This document shows, one piece after another, positions 26,214 through 40,700 of a DNA stretch of 64,000 nucleotides. The position numbers were made by a program, and so were the translations under genes. The number at the start of each line of letters is the position of its first letter. Position 1 is the stretch's first letter. The stretch covers positions 1-64,000 of the forward strand of contig NW_003109130.1 of NCBI RefSeq assembly GCF_000003605.2, in the 5' to 3' direction. The stretch comes from Saccoglossus kowalevskii (Eukaryota; Hemichordata; Enteropneusta; Harrimaniidae). The notes below the pieces were generated by a model that ran no database searches, had not been told where the DNA came from, and worked only from the letters and a program-made list of their open reading frames with translations.

Positions 26214-29200
26214 ATTTATAAAAAAAAATTGTGATAAAACATTTTGTTTTCTGTTTGTGGTGAATGCATCCGTGTGGAAATCTTCAGTTGCGGTGAACGC
26301 ATCAGTATTGGAATTATCAGTTCCATATAATCGCTGTCTATCTTCCAGCAGCGATAGTGTCAACATATACATAGTCATTCCCCTGACCTCATATAAACAG
26401 TGACAACCAACTGCCAATCATTCCCTTTGAAAGGCAATATCTTCATATACATCACTATTTAGACTTTGCGGTAATTCACTAAAACAAACAAATGGAAACG
26501 GTCACTTTGGGAAAATTGATGTCAAATTAAAATGAACGGCGCCAAGCTGAAGTGTTCTAATCAATTCTTTTGACTTCTGAGTGAATGTCTGAAAAAATAC
26601 GGGAAGGATGTCTGCATAATCAGTTGGCGGGTGTCGATATTACCTTCATCAGACAGCATATATAAATGGGAAAAAAAGTACGTTCTACGTCAGAAAACTG
26701 GAGAGTAGAACAATTATGATGCTGTAGATTTACGACGACAATACCAGGTCAATTGTTTACAAGTATCCATATATTATATCCATCATATTTGTAGCCACAG
26801 AGTGTCGCCACTGATCATATTCGTATTGCAGTGATTTATTTGTGGCGTCTATGTTCACCCTTTGCCCTTCATTTTGTTATTTTGTGAAATAAATTGGCAT
26901 TCCTTGTCGACTTGATAGTGTTGGATCGTTACAGGCGCCCGGTGCCGATGTTTCTCATGCGTTTTAACGCTATCAAGTACACGCTCCAGTGAAGAGAACG
27001 AGTTTTATTTCATAAATACACATGTCTCCATGCAGACGGAATATTTACAGCTTTAATTCTGCTTATATGCTCGCAATATACACATATCATAAATTTCTCA
27101 AAATGAGCGTAATATCGAAATTGAAAAAAAACACGATAACTGGAAAAAATACTCCTTGTATTCAACCAACATGTAAGTGATTGAGTTTAAGCAAATTTAT
27201 TTTGTTACAATACCAGGAGGACATTCTCAGGATTAATAAGTTTTTTCATTCGAATTGGCCTTCTATCAAATTAATGATGCCACTCTGTGCACGTTATGGC
27301 ACTTTCGAAGTCATTTCGTTGTCATAGTGACCACATCAGTGCAGGTTTGATTAGTATGTTGACGAAAAATGCTCAGAAAAATAAATATTGCCCCCTTCTA
27401 CTTTCTCAAATAATCATCGCCATCGTCTTCTGTTGTCGCCGCCCAAAATTAGCATCCATGACAGATAATGTTATAGAAACTATAAGCGACATCATATGCA
27501 TTATGTTTGCTTTAAAATTAACCAGATTTCATTAATTTTTCTGTACAATTATTCGTCAGAAAAACAGACGTGGCGGCGATAGTGTCAAGCTAAATTCTCT
27601 TTTTGTTCTGGTGGAGCATTGTGCAAAAACTAGTCAGAGTTCAAATGCATGTCGTTGTTCATCGCGCCTGTTGTTACAAAAACCACAGGTTCTCTGATTT
27701 GTCAACAGATGTAAGCAATTCAATGATACTATTTACCTAGCCGCCTTAGTGCTGCCTGTAACACATTTCACAAATCACTATTTATGTGCCTATTTATGCT
27801 AATTTTATGTTAGCTGGAAAGTATTGCATAGTCATATGGAAACTACTCGGTTTGTTTATAAAAATCAATCAGAAAATTATTACACAACATGCGTTGTTTC
27901 AAGTTGTCATTTTCTATTTGTAAATTCTTTGTAATGTATGTACTTACACACGGGGTAAAATGATAAATGTACAGAAATCAAATATTGTTAGCTATTAGCA
28001 TGTTTTTATGCAAAGTAAGCATTTTGATCTGATATCATTTTGATATTATCCCATACAATCAAATACAACTAGCTTCTTAAATTTTTTTAAGGTTCATACA
28101 CTCACAAACAAACATTTGTTTATTAACATTCTCAGTTGTTGTTGGTCATGAATTATACCGATTGTAAATGCGGGTTCATAAAATATAACCTACGTTTAGC
28201 TGCGTGTTTATCTTATGTCCGGTATTTTTGAAGTTCGTGATCAGCTCACACCACGTGACAGTATGGCTGCCTTAGTTCGGCTCTGATTATCGAGTTGCAG
28301 TTATTTAATGTTGCCTATTTAAAATGATCTGGTTGTACATGGCACAAAAAAAAGTTTTTCCCATCATGAAATCAGTAAGACCGTTCCAAAACGGACTGGT
28401 CTATGTCTTGTTCCTGTCGCGCATCTTCAAAAATATTCATGGAGCTAATCAAAACGACACAAATATGCACCCTTTCAGTGCAGATAATGAAGTTTTGGAC
28501 TAATATCGAATATTCCATGTCAAGTAAGGCTGGTAGCCTTTAAAAGTTATTTTCGCATTAGCTTTGTTAAAAAAACTTGAAAGTAACTCAGTCTGCTAAA
28601 TTTGTAGTATCGATGAAAAAACATGCAGGCAATGAGAAACCACGTGTCTTACACGATTGTATTAATGACAGTACGAATCAATAGTCTCGCTCCGAATTGA
28701 AGGAAAATGAGACAGAACATTTTACATTTGGATTAGACTTCTGATTTCTACAAAGCACTTTTATCTTCGCGTCTCCCTGTACGCGCGTGAAATTAGTCAA
28801 ATTTGTAGCTCATGTTATTGAGTGAAGTGTGAACGCAGCTATATAAGTTGTGTCGGTTGTATTTTGGTGAGAAACGATACTTAACCATTAGTATTCAAAA
28901 AGAAAATATGGCGCATTTGTTATTGTAACTGTACGTAGCATTCCAGGTTGATTACACGATAGCAGTTGGTTATTATGTTTCTACCATCATACGATTATGG
29001 CAGATTTATCCAATCTGTGACACTTCTGTGCACTACCACACTTCTGGATTTGAATACATTTGTTGCTCACATGAGCATACTATTTACGGTTATGATCAAG
29101 CTGAACATTCCGCGATTTCGATGATGGAATTATTACACTACAGTGATCACATCGATATCGCAAGTTATCAGATTCCCATCAACTACAAAATATAATACAA

Positions 29201-30187
29201 ACATTCAAATAACGTGCAAATCAGTTCTCTGGATACATTCTTGTTTTGATAATTACAAACCTACTTGACACTATGTGACTATATTATTTAGAGAATATAT
29301 TGACTGTCGTGATATTTGTGTTTTGAATAAAGAGCAAGATACTGCAAAAGGAGGTAAGATTATTAAACCTCTTCGATATTTTTTCTGACAAAGACAAAAG
29401 TAATAGTGTATTACTATTATTTTTATAAATTAAATGACGGTGTTTCTGATGCCAAACTTGTTCTGCAATGCTCTCTAGGTTAACATATTTTTATACGAAT
29501 TATAAAGATCTGGAAACTACAGTAATATTTTGATACATCTGGTGCATATACAAATTTGCATACACAAATTTGCATACCCAAATTCACACCAGCCGTAGGG
29601 CGAGTTACGTCGTTACCATCTCACGAGTATACAAGAGGTATGTTTGATATGAACAACGAATGAAATCAAATAAATATACCGACAGAAGTAATAACTATTG
29701 TGGCGTTGATTGATTGATAGTGTCTGTGTCCAGATTAAAATAAATCACTGAAACGCAACGAAGTATCGCAGTTGCCGTATTTACTTTATTTCACGTAATG
29801 AACAATGCTCTCACGTTACGTTAGTTATATTTTTAGTAAGCGCTATTGCAGTTGTGCCAGATATGTATTTACATAATTATTTGAAGGATTATGAAATGAC
29901 AAGCAACTGTCGAGGATATCACAGAATATTGCATATTACCGTTATCCGATTGGTTGAATTATTAATGATTTGAGTGTATGTCATGTGTCTATGTGTTTGA
30001 AATAGAGTGGAGACGTCGGTTTGAATTTCAACTGATCGAGCAGGTGATTTTACCGTGATAGTGTACCTTGAATGAGACTTAAGGTGAAGAGATTTGCTGC
30101 AAAGTTAAATGTTGTTTGAATATTTACATAGAGGTCAATATGATTGCCTTTAAGTTGACAAATCAGAAGTACTGGATACGTACGTAG
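26214..30187. other. AT-rich intergenic sequence, nothing recognised
   Basis: No gene is recognised. Minor features are an 11-of-12 inverted pair CTTGATAGTGTT / AACGCTATCAAG around 26909-26980 and a 15-bp direct repeat containing ACAAATTTGCATAC near 29549-29585. The open frames are under about 92 codons with no domain. Confidence 0.45.
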
Positions 30188-30496
30188 TATAGATATAAAA
30201 GAGTAACACGTAACGAAAGTTATGAGGATAGGTATTCTAGTGCAGTTATATAGCAGTAAAACGTAGCAGAAGTTCTGGGGGGCACGTACTCTATAAATAT
30301 ATAACAGTAACACGTAACGAACGTTTTTGTGTACGTACTCAAGTGTAAGTATATGGCAGTACACGTAACGAAAGTTTTGAGATACCTAATCTAGTGTAGC
30401 TATATAGCAGTAACACAAAACAAAAGCTCTGGATGAAACATGGTCCAATGTAGCTATAACAGTAAAACGTAAATTGTGTGTGTACCTCCTCTAGTG
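30188..30496. repeat. Diverged ~50-bp monomers flanking the 161-bp array
   Basis: About six monomers of roughly 45-58 bp, each with a TATATAGCAGTAACACGTAA-like core and a CTCTAGTGTAG-like end. They differ substantially from each other and show no 161-bp periodicity. They look like the decayed left edge from which the homogeneous trimer array to the right grew. Confidence 0.85.
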
Positions 30497-31660
30497 TAGC
30501 TATATAACAGCGCCACGTAACGGAAGTCTTAAGGTATCTAATCTAGTGTCACAGTAGTGATATAGCAGTAAAATATAACGAAAGCTTTGGATGGTACATG
30601 TCCGTTGTAGCTATATAAGAGTAACACGTAACGGAATTGTGGGTATCTACTCTAGTGTAGCTATATAACAGCGCCACGTAACGGAAGTCTTAAGGTATCT
30701 AATCGAGTGTCACAGTAGTGATATAGCAGTAAAATATAGCGAAAACTTTGGATGATACATGTCTGTTGTAGCTATATAGCAGTAACACGTAATGGAATTG
30801 TGTGTACCTACTCTAGTGTAGCTATATAACAGCGCCACGTAACGGAAGTCTTAAGGTATCTAATCTAGTGTCACAGTAGTGATATAGCAGTAAAATATAG
30901 CGAAAACTTTGGATGGTACATGTCTGTTGTAGCTATATAAGAGTAACACGTAACGGAATTGTCGGTACCTACTCTAGTGCAGCTATATAACAGCGCCACG
31001 TAACGGAAGTCTTAAGGTATCTAATCTAGTGTCACAGTAGTTATATAGCAGTAAAATATAACGAAAACTTTGGATGGTACATGTCTGTTGTAGCTATATA
31101 AGAGTAACACGTAACGGAATTGTCGGTACCTACTCCAGTGTAGCTATATAACAGCGCCACGTAACGGAAGTCTTAAGGTATCTAATCGAGTGTCACAGTA
31201 GTGATATAGCAGTAAAATATAACGAAAACTTTGGATGGTACATGTCTGTTGTAGCTATATAAGAGTAACACGTAACGGAATTGTCGGTACCTACTCTAGT
31301 GTAGTTATATAACAGCGCCACGTAACGGAAGTCTTGGGGTATCTAATCTAGTGTCACAGTAGTTATATAGCAGTAAAATATAACGAAAGCTTTGGATGGT
31401 ACATGTCTGTTGTAGCTATATAAGAGTAACACGTAACGGAATTGTGGGTATCTACTCTAGTGTAGCTATATAACAGCGCCACGTAACGGAAGTCTTAAGG
31501 TATCTAATCTAGTGTCACAGTAGTGATATAGCAGTAAAATATAACGAAAGCTTTGGATGGTACATGTCCGTTGTAGCTATATAAGAGTAACACGTAATGG
31601 AATTGTGGGTACCTACTCCAGTGTAGCTTTGTAACAGTAATACGTAACGGAAGTTCTGTC
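30497..31660. repeat. Higher-order tandem array: seven 161-bp trimers
   Basis: The word TAGCTATATAACAGCGCCAC or a one-base variant begins units at 30497, 30658, 30819, 30980, 31141, 31302 and 31463, each exactly 161 bp apart. A partial unit starts at 31624. Every 161-bp unit consists of three related subunits of 58, 53 and 50 bp. Each subunit has a TATATA(A/G)(C/G)AG core and a variant of CGTAACGGAA, but the three differ clearly within a unit while each is nearly identical between units. That is the definition of a higher-order repeat. There is no coding frame. Confidence 0.97.
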
Positions 31661-33132
31661 ACACGTTACACGTAGTATATGCATGAAATCCGATGGCTTG
31701 TGGGTAGTTGGTTTCTTTGATAATTATTATATTTTACATAATGTACAGAAATATAGGATGGGTTGGAATCTAGTGGAAGCTTGGCTGTTGCCTGAAGGTC
31801 GTGTTCACACCAAATTATGGGTACAGTGCCAGCGTCATATTGCTCAAACCAAATATGGTGTCGAACGTACCAGAAAGACGAACTAGTGTCAGTTAAGGGT
31901 GTGGTTGAAGCTAAATAAAATACACATTTCACTCCTAAACTAAACTCCGAGACGAAGGTGATATATATATTTAGTCAAAACACGGTCTATAATCGCTGCA
32001 ACGATTCATTTCATTATAATTTTATTTCTGCTATAACACATTTTTCCATAGGCTAAATATTTTGATATGACTTGCAGGACACTGGCTTGTAAAATGGTAA
32101 TGTGTGTCGCGCGTAATCGGGAGATAAACCTCAATACATATATAAACCATAATAGATTGACATCACAACCTTCGTTTGCTAATGGAAAATGGGTCAATTT
32201 GCTATTATTACGTCGAAAACCCATCTATATATTGGCTGTCAACAAGAGTTAAACAAGCTTAAGTTTATTGTAACATCCTGAACAGCACGTTGTATTTCAT
32301 GTATGATTTTACTTGATAATAATACTGTATTACTGCATAAAACGAATGAATTTCTCAATGTCGAAAACGGAAAGTCTTTATCCAAGTGTTATTCTGTAAA
32401 CACAACTTGACTCCATTCCTAAAGTATTGATTGCCTTACAATAGCGGCTAGCAATTAGTGCCACTGTATGCGTGTTAATCGTGTCATTTACTGATAAAAT
32501 GAGATAACATGAAAGTAGAATAAGGCTAATAATGAAAATGAAACTGTGTTACGTGGCAATGAATCGTGAATTAACTATATTGTTGAATAATACTATTTTA
32601 ACAATATGAAATATTAGGTTATTTGGGCCATTTTGAGGCACAATTAAAGATGTACTTGATTATACAAAATACTGTATCGATGAATAAAATAATGACCCAT
32701 GCCACAATATAATTTAATATATAGATATTAATTATATCAATTTAGCAATTTCATTACTTTCTAAAAATTAATAATAATATATCAAAAAAATAAATGGGTT
32801 GTTTTGCCGGGAATCTAAATAATCGTGAATAGTTATGAATAATAAAATCGAATAATATTAATTTGTATAAGCAAGCATGTTTAGTATTATCCATATACAT
32901 TGCATACAAATGTGTTGTGTAATAAAATACGGAATATTATTTAATGTAAACATCATCCCTCCCGTTCCGAAAACGTCATGCTCTTGTAGACTCGAGTTTG
33001 GGCTGTATGTAAACGTCTATGTTGCTATACAAATTAATTCATTACTTAAACATGACATGACAATGAAATCGTTCAAACCACAGTCAGCTGGCGCACACGT
33101 GATAATAAAAATAAATACGATATTTACTATAT
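31661..33132. other. AT-rich intergenic sequence, nothing recognised
   Basis: Only short frames occur (at most 88 codons); no family is recognised. Confidence 0.5.
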
Positions 33133-33724
33133 NNNNNNNNNNNNNNNNNNNNNNNNNNNNNNNNNNNNNNNNNNNNNNNNNNNNNNNNNNNNNNNNNNNN
33201 NNNNNNNNNNNNNNNNNNNNNNNNNNNNNNNNNNNNNNNNNNNNNNNNNNNNNNNNNNNNNNNNNNNNNNNNNNNNNNNNNNNNNNNNNNNNNNNNNNNN
33301 NNNNNNNNNNNNNNNNNNNNNNNNNNNNNNNNNNNNNNNNNNNNNNNNNNNNNNNNNNNNNNNNNNNNNNNNNNNNNNNNNNNNNNNNNNNNNNNNNNNN
33401 NNNNNNNNNNNNNNNNNNNNNNNNNNNNNNNNNNNNNNNNNNNNNNNNNNNNNNNNNNNNNNNNNNNNNNNNNNNNNNNNNNNNNNNNNNNNNNNNNNNN
33501 NNNNNNNNNNNNNNNNNNNNNNNNNNNNNNNNNNNNNNNNNNNNNNNNNNNNNNNNNNNNNNNNNNNNNNNNNNNNNNNNNNNNNNNNNNNNNNNNNNNN
33601 NNNNNNNNNNNNNNNNNNNNNNNNNNNNNNNNNNNNNNNNNNNNNNNNNNNNNNNNNNNNNNNNNNNNNNNNNNNNNNNNNNNNNNNNNNNNNNNNNNNN
33701 NNNNNNNNNNNNNNNNNNNNNNNN
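33133..33724. other. Assembly gap (592 N)
   Basis: A run of 592 N. Long frames across it are artefacts. Confidence 1.
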
Positions 33725-34319
33725 TCGTATATGTACTGTTTGCCTAACATTGAAATCATGTAAATGATTTCTGCAGTAGGCTAGGAATATTCCACATTTT
33801 AAAAGCAAAAATGCCATTCCCATCATTGCCAATACTGTAAATGTTTCGTATGTATCATTTGTACACAGGGTAGATTCAGAGATAACTATGTTACAACACC
33901 CCCCCCCCCTCCCCGACACACTTTTGGTTGCAGAACGAAGAACATTGAAAATGGGTCATTTGAGTTGAGGGGAAAAATTACAATTTCTAACAAACTGTTC
34001 TTGAACACATTTGTGATGTGGAAATAACACTATATGGCGTCATTGCTGCAAAATTATCCCACCTTTTCATATATGCTTTTTAAAATTATTTATATGGTTT
34101 GTCGTGTATGAATGTGTTTGTGTGATTTTAAATCACGTTTCGTGTCTGCAAGACGGGCTTTGTCATGGAAAACATGAAGATACATCGCAAAACTTTAATT
34201 TACATTGCTCTTCAAATACGTTTGCATCATGTTACTCCTTTGACAAATGCACTGATTGGTAAATAAACAAACAATAGATATTAACAAATAATCAAATAAA
34301 TAACATAACTACAGTCTAT
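33725..34319. other. Unassigned sequence left of the large array
   Basis: No gene is recognised. A poly-C run (about 33898-33910) lies near the gap. I looked for a promoter, a start exon or a signal peptide that could feed the open frame of the array to the right and found none. Confidence 0.5.
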
Positions 34320-34767
34320 TGAGTGCGTTGTCTGCTACACATCTCTACAGTATGCTGACTTTAAACATACATTCGTTCACGTGTGTACATCCAAACATTC
34401 CCCTGTCACGGTTGTCGTTTACATATCCCAACTGCTCTCACATTCTGCTGTACATCCATGAAGTCTATTCGCTGTCTGGTTGTGTAGACACCCAAACTAT
34501 TCACGCCACATTGTCTGATACACATCCCATCCCATTAGTGCCTTTTCATACAGTCTCCTTCAAATCCAGGTAGTCCATTCATTATTTGGTCGTTTACACA
34601 TCCCACCTGACCCCACACCATAATGCTACACATCTCAGCAGCCCATTAACTGTTCAGTCTTCTAACATATCCCAACTGCCCCACATCATATTTTCTGTCA
34701 CATATTCCAATACTATTGCACATCCCTACTTCTACACACTGTTTCGGCAGAAAATTGTCTGCCACAA
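34320..34767 (+). repeat. Decayed left edge of the 87-bp satellite
   Basis: Fragments of the 87-bp monomer are visible but badly diverged. TACACATC/TACATATC-type words followed by CCCA recur at about 34336, 34420, 34520, 34595 and 34663, irregularly spaced at about 70-100 bp. Homogeneous units begin at about 34768. Two open frames (34319-34573 and 34586 onward) run through this edge, and the second continues into the array. Their N-termini are translated decayed repeat with no signal peptide or domain. Confidence 0.8.
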
Positions 34768-37700
34768 GTCAACTGTTCCTGACATACTGTGTACTACGCA
34801 TACCTCAGTGATCTGCTACACATCTCCCATTCCCTCACTGTTCTCTACTGCAAAACCAACTGTCCCTGACATACTGTCTACTACGCATACCCCAGTGATC
34901 TGCTACACATCTCCCATTCCCACACTGTTCTCTACTACAAAACCAACTGTCCCTGATATACTGTCTACTACGCATACCTCAGTGATCTGCTACACATCTC
35001 CCATTCCCTCACTGTTCTCTACTACAAAACCAACTGTCCCTGACATACAGTCTACTACGCATATCTCAGTGATCTGCTACACATCTCCCATTTCCTCACT
35101 GTTCTTCACTACAAAACCAACTGTCCCTGATATACTGTCTACTACGCATACCCAAGTGATCTGCTACACATCTCCCATTCCCTCACTGTTCTCTACTACA
35201 AAACCAACTGTCCCTGACATACTGTGTACTACGCATACCTCAGTGATCTGCTACACATCTCCCATTTCCTCACTGTTCTCCACTACAAAACCAACTGTCA
35301 TTGACATACTGTCTACTACGCATACTCCAGTGATCTACTACACATCTCCCATTCCCTCACTGTTCTCTACTACAAAACCAACTGTCCCTGACATACTGTC
35401 TACTACGCATACCTCAGTGATCTGCTACACATCTCGCATTCCCTCACTGTTCTCTACTACAAAACCAACTGTCCCTGATATACTGTCTACTACGCATACC
35501 TCAGTGATCTGCTACACATCTCCCATTCCCTCACTGTTCTCTACTACAAAACCAACTGTCCCTGACATACTGTCTACTACGCATACACCAGTGATCTGCT
35601 ACACATCTCCCATTCCCTCACTGTTCTCTACTACAAAACCAACTGTCCCTGACATACTGTCTACTACGCATACCCCAGTGATCTGCTACACATCTCCCAT
35701 TCCCTCACTGTTCTCTACTACAAAACCAACTGTCCCTGATATACTGTATACTACGCATACCTCAGTGATCTGCTACACATCTCCCATTCCTCACTGTTCT
35801 CTACTACAAAACCAACTGTCCCTGACATACTGTCTACTACGTATACCTCAGTGATCTGCTACACATCTCCCATTCCCTCACTGTTCTCTACTACAAAACC
35901 AACTGTCCCTGATATACTGTCTACTACGCATACCTCAGTGATCTGCTACACAGCTACCATTTCCCCACTGTTCTCTACTACAAAACCAACTGTCCCTGAT
36001 ATACTGTCTACTACGCATACCTCAGTGATCTGCTACACATCTCCCATTTCCTCACTGTTCTCTAATACAAAACCAACTGTCCGTGATATACTGTCTACTA
36101 CACATACCTCAGTGATCTGCTACACATCTCCCATTTCCTCACTGTTCTCTACTACAAAACCAACTGTCATTGACATACTGTCTACTACGCATACCTCAGT
36201 GATCTGCTACACATCTCCCATTCCCTCACTGTTCTCTACTACAAAACCAACTGTCCCTGATATAATGTCTACTACGCATACCCCAGTGATCTGCTACACA
36301 TCTCCCATTTCCTCACTGTTCTCTACTACAAAACCAACTGTCCCTGATATACTGTCTACTACGCATACCTCAGTGATCTGCTACACATCTCCCATTTCCT
36401 CACTGTTCTCTACTACAAAACCAACTGTCCCTGACATACTGTCTACTACGTATACCTCAGTGGTCTGCTACACATCTCCCATTCCCTCACTGTTCTCTAC
36501 TACAAAACCAACTGTCCCTGATATACTGTCTACTACGCATACCTCAGTGATCTGCTACACATCTCCCATTTCCTTACTGTTCTCTACTACAAAACCAACT
36601 GTCCCTGATATACTGTCTACTACGCATACCTCAGTGATCTGCTACACATCTCCCATTTCCTCACTGTTCTCCACTACAAAACCAACTGTCCCTGATATAC
36701 TGTCTACTACGCATACCCCAGTGATCTGCTACACATCTCCCATTCCCTCACTGTTCTCTACTACAAAACCAACTGTCCCTGACATACTGTCTACTACACA
36801 TACCTCAGTGATCTGCAACACATCTCCCATTCCCTCACTGTTCTCTACTACAAAACCAACTGTCCCTGATATACTGTCTACTACGCATACCCCAGTGATC
36901 TGCTACACATCTCCCATTTCCTCACTGTTCTCTACTACAAAACCAACTGTCCCTGATATACTGTCTACTACGCATACCTCAGTGATCTGCTACACATCTC
37001 CCATTTCCTCACTGTTCTCTACTACAAAACCAACTGTCCCTGATATACTGTCTACTACATATACCTCAGTGATCTGCTACACATCTCCCATTCCCTCACT
37101 GTTCTCTACTACAAAACCAACTGTCCCTGATATACTGTCTACTACGCATACCCCAGTGATCTGCAACACATCTCCCATTTCCTCACTGTTCTCTACTACA
37201 AAACCAACTGTCCCTGATATACTGTCTACTACGCATACCTCAGTGATCTGCTACACATCTCCCATTTCCTCACTGTTCTCTACTACAAAACCAACTGTCC
37301 CTGACATACTGTCTACTACGTATACCTCAGTGATCTGCTACACATCTCCCATTCCCTCACTGTTCTCTACTACAAAACGAACTGTCCCTGATATACTGTC
37401 TACTACGCATACCTCAGTGATCTGCTACACATCTCCCATTTCCTCACTGTTCTCTACTACAAAACCAACTGTCCCTGATATACTGTCTACTACGCATACC
37501 TCAGTGATCTGCTACACATCTCCCATTTCCTCACTGTTCTCTACTACAAAACCAACTGTCCCTGATATACTGTCTACTACACATACCTCAGTGATCTGCT
37601 ACACATCTCCCATTTCCTGACTGTTCTCTACTACAAAACCAACTGTCATTGACATACTGTCTACTACACATACCTCAGTGATCTGCTACACATCTCCCAT

Positions 37701-40700
37701 TCCCTCACTGTTCTCTACTACAAAACCAACTGTCCCTGACATACTGTCTACTACACATACCTAAGTGATCTGCTACACATCTCCCATTCCCTCACTGTTC
37801 TCTACTACAAAACCAACTGTCCCTGACATACTGTCTACTACGCATACCCCAGTGACCTGCTACACATCTCCCATTTCCTCACTGTTCTCTACTACAAAAC
37901 CAACTGTCCCTGACATACTGTCTACTACACATACCTCAGTGATCTGCTACACTTCTCCTATTCCCTCACTGTTCTCTACTACAAAACCAACTGTACCTGA
38001 CATACTGTCTACTACGCATACCTCAGTGATCTGCTACACATCTCCCATTCCCTCACTGTTCTCTACTACAAAACCAACTGTCCCTGATATACTGTCTACT
38101 ACGCATACCTCAGTGATCTACTACACATCTCCAATTCTCTCACTGTTCTCTACTACAAAACCAACTGTCCCTGATATACTGTCTACTACGCATACCATTG
38201 TGATCTGCTGCACATCTCCCATTCCCTCACTGTTCTCTACTACAAAATCAACTGTCCCTGACATACTGTCTACTACGCATACCTCAGTGATCTGCTACAC
38301 ATCTCGCATTCCCTCACTGTTCTCTACTACAAAACCAACTGTCCCTGATATACTGTCTACTACGCATACCTCAGTGATCTGCTACACATCTCCCATTCCC
38401 TCACTGTTCTCTACTACAAAACCAACTGTCCCTGACATACTGTCTACTACGCATACACCAGTGATCTGCTACACATCTCCCATTCCCTCACTGTTCTCTA
38501 CTACAAAACCAACTGTCCCTGACATACTGTCTACTACGCATACCCCAGTGATCTGCTACACATCTCCCATTCCCTCACTGTTCTCTACTACAAAACCAAC
38601 TGTCCCTGATATACTGTATACTACGCATACCTCAGTGATCTGCTACACATCTCCCATTTCCTCACTGTTCTCCACTACAAAACCAACTGTCCCTGATATA
38701 CTGTCTACTACGCATACCCCAGTGATCTGCTACACATCTCCCATTCCCTCACTGTTCTCTACTACAAAACCAACTGTCCCTGACATACTGTCTACTACAC
38801 ATACCTCAGTGATCTGCAACACATCTCCCATTCCCTCACTGTTCTCTACTACAAAACCAACTGTCCCTGATATACTGTCTACTACGCATACCCCAGTGAT
38901 CTGCTACACATCTCCCATTTCCTCACTGTTCTCTACTACAAAACCAACTGTCCCTGATATACTGTGTACTACGCATACCTCAGTGATCTGCTACACATCT
39001 CCCATTTCCTCACTGTTCTCTACTACAAAACCAACTGTCCCTGACATACTGTCTACTACGTATACCACAGTGATCTGCTACACATCTCCCATTCCCTCAC
39101 TGTTCTCTACTACAAAACCAACTGTCCCTGATATACTGTCTACTACGCATACCTCAGTGATCTGCTACACATCTCCCATTTCCTTACTGTTCTCTACTAC
39201 AAAACCAACTGTCCCTGATATACTGTCTACTACGCATACCATTGTGATCTGCTACACATCTCCCATTCCCTCACTGTTCTCTACTACAAAACCAACTGTC
39301 CCTGACATACTGTCTACTACGCATACCTCAGTGATCTGCTACACATCTCGCATTCCCTCACTGTTCTCTACTACAAAACCAACTGTCCCTGATATACTGT
39401 CTACTACGCATACCTCAGTGATCTGCTACACATCTCCCATTCCCTCACTGTTCTCTACTACAAAACCAACTGTCCCTGACATACTGTCTACTACGCATAC
39501 ACCAGTGATCTGCTACACATCTCCCATTCCCTCACTGTTCTCTACTACAAAACCAACTGTCCCTGACATACTGTCTACTACGCATACCCCAGTGATCTGC
39601 TACACATCTCCCATTCCCTCACTGTTCTCTACTACAAAACCAACTGTCCCTGATATACTGTATACTACGCATACCTCAGTGATCTGCTACACATCTCCCA
39701 TTTCCTCACTGTTCTCTACTACAAAACCAACTGTCCCTGACATACTGTCTACTACGTATACCTCAGTGATCTGCTACACATCTCCCATTCCCTCACTGTT
39801 CTCTACTACAAAACCAACTGTCCCTGATATACTGTCTACTACGCATACCTCAGTGATCTGCTACACAGCTCCCATTTCCCCACTGTTCTCTACTACAAAA
39901 CCAACTGTCCCTGATATACTGTCTACTACGCATACCTCAGTGATCTGCTACACATCTCCCATTTCCTCACTGTTCTCTAATACAAAACCAACTGTCCGTG
40001 ATATACTGTCTACTACACATACCTCAGTGATCTGCTACACATCTCCCATTTCCTCACTGTTCTCTACTACAAAACCAACTGTCATTGACATACTGTCTAC
40101 TACGCATACCTCAGTGATCTGCTACACATCTCCCATTCCGTCACAGTTCTCTAATACAAAACCAACTGTTCCTGACATACTGTCTACTACGCATACCTCA
40201 GTGATCTGCTACACATCTCCCATTTCCTCACTGTTCTCTACTACAAAACCAACTGTCATTGACATACTGTCTACTACGCATACCTCAGTGATCTGCTACA
40301 CATCTCCCATTCCCTCACTGTTCTCTACTACAAAACCAACTGTCCCTGACATACTATCTACTACGTATACCTCAGTGATCTGCTACACATCTCCCATTCC
40401 CTCACTGTTCTCTACTACAAAACCAACTGTCCCTGATATACTGTCTACTACACATACCCCAGTGATCTGCTACACATCTCCCAATTCCTCACTGTTCTCT
40501 ACTACAAAACCAACTGTCCCTGATATACTGTCTACTACGCATACCCCAGTGATCTGCTACACATCTCCCATTCCCTCACTGTTCTCTACTACAAAACCAA
40601 CTGTCATTGACATACTGTCTACTACGCATACCCCAGTGATCTACTACACATCTCCCATTCCCTCACTGTTCTCTACTACAAAACCAACTGTCCCTGACAT

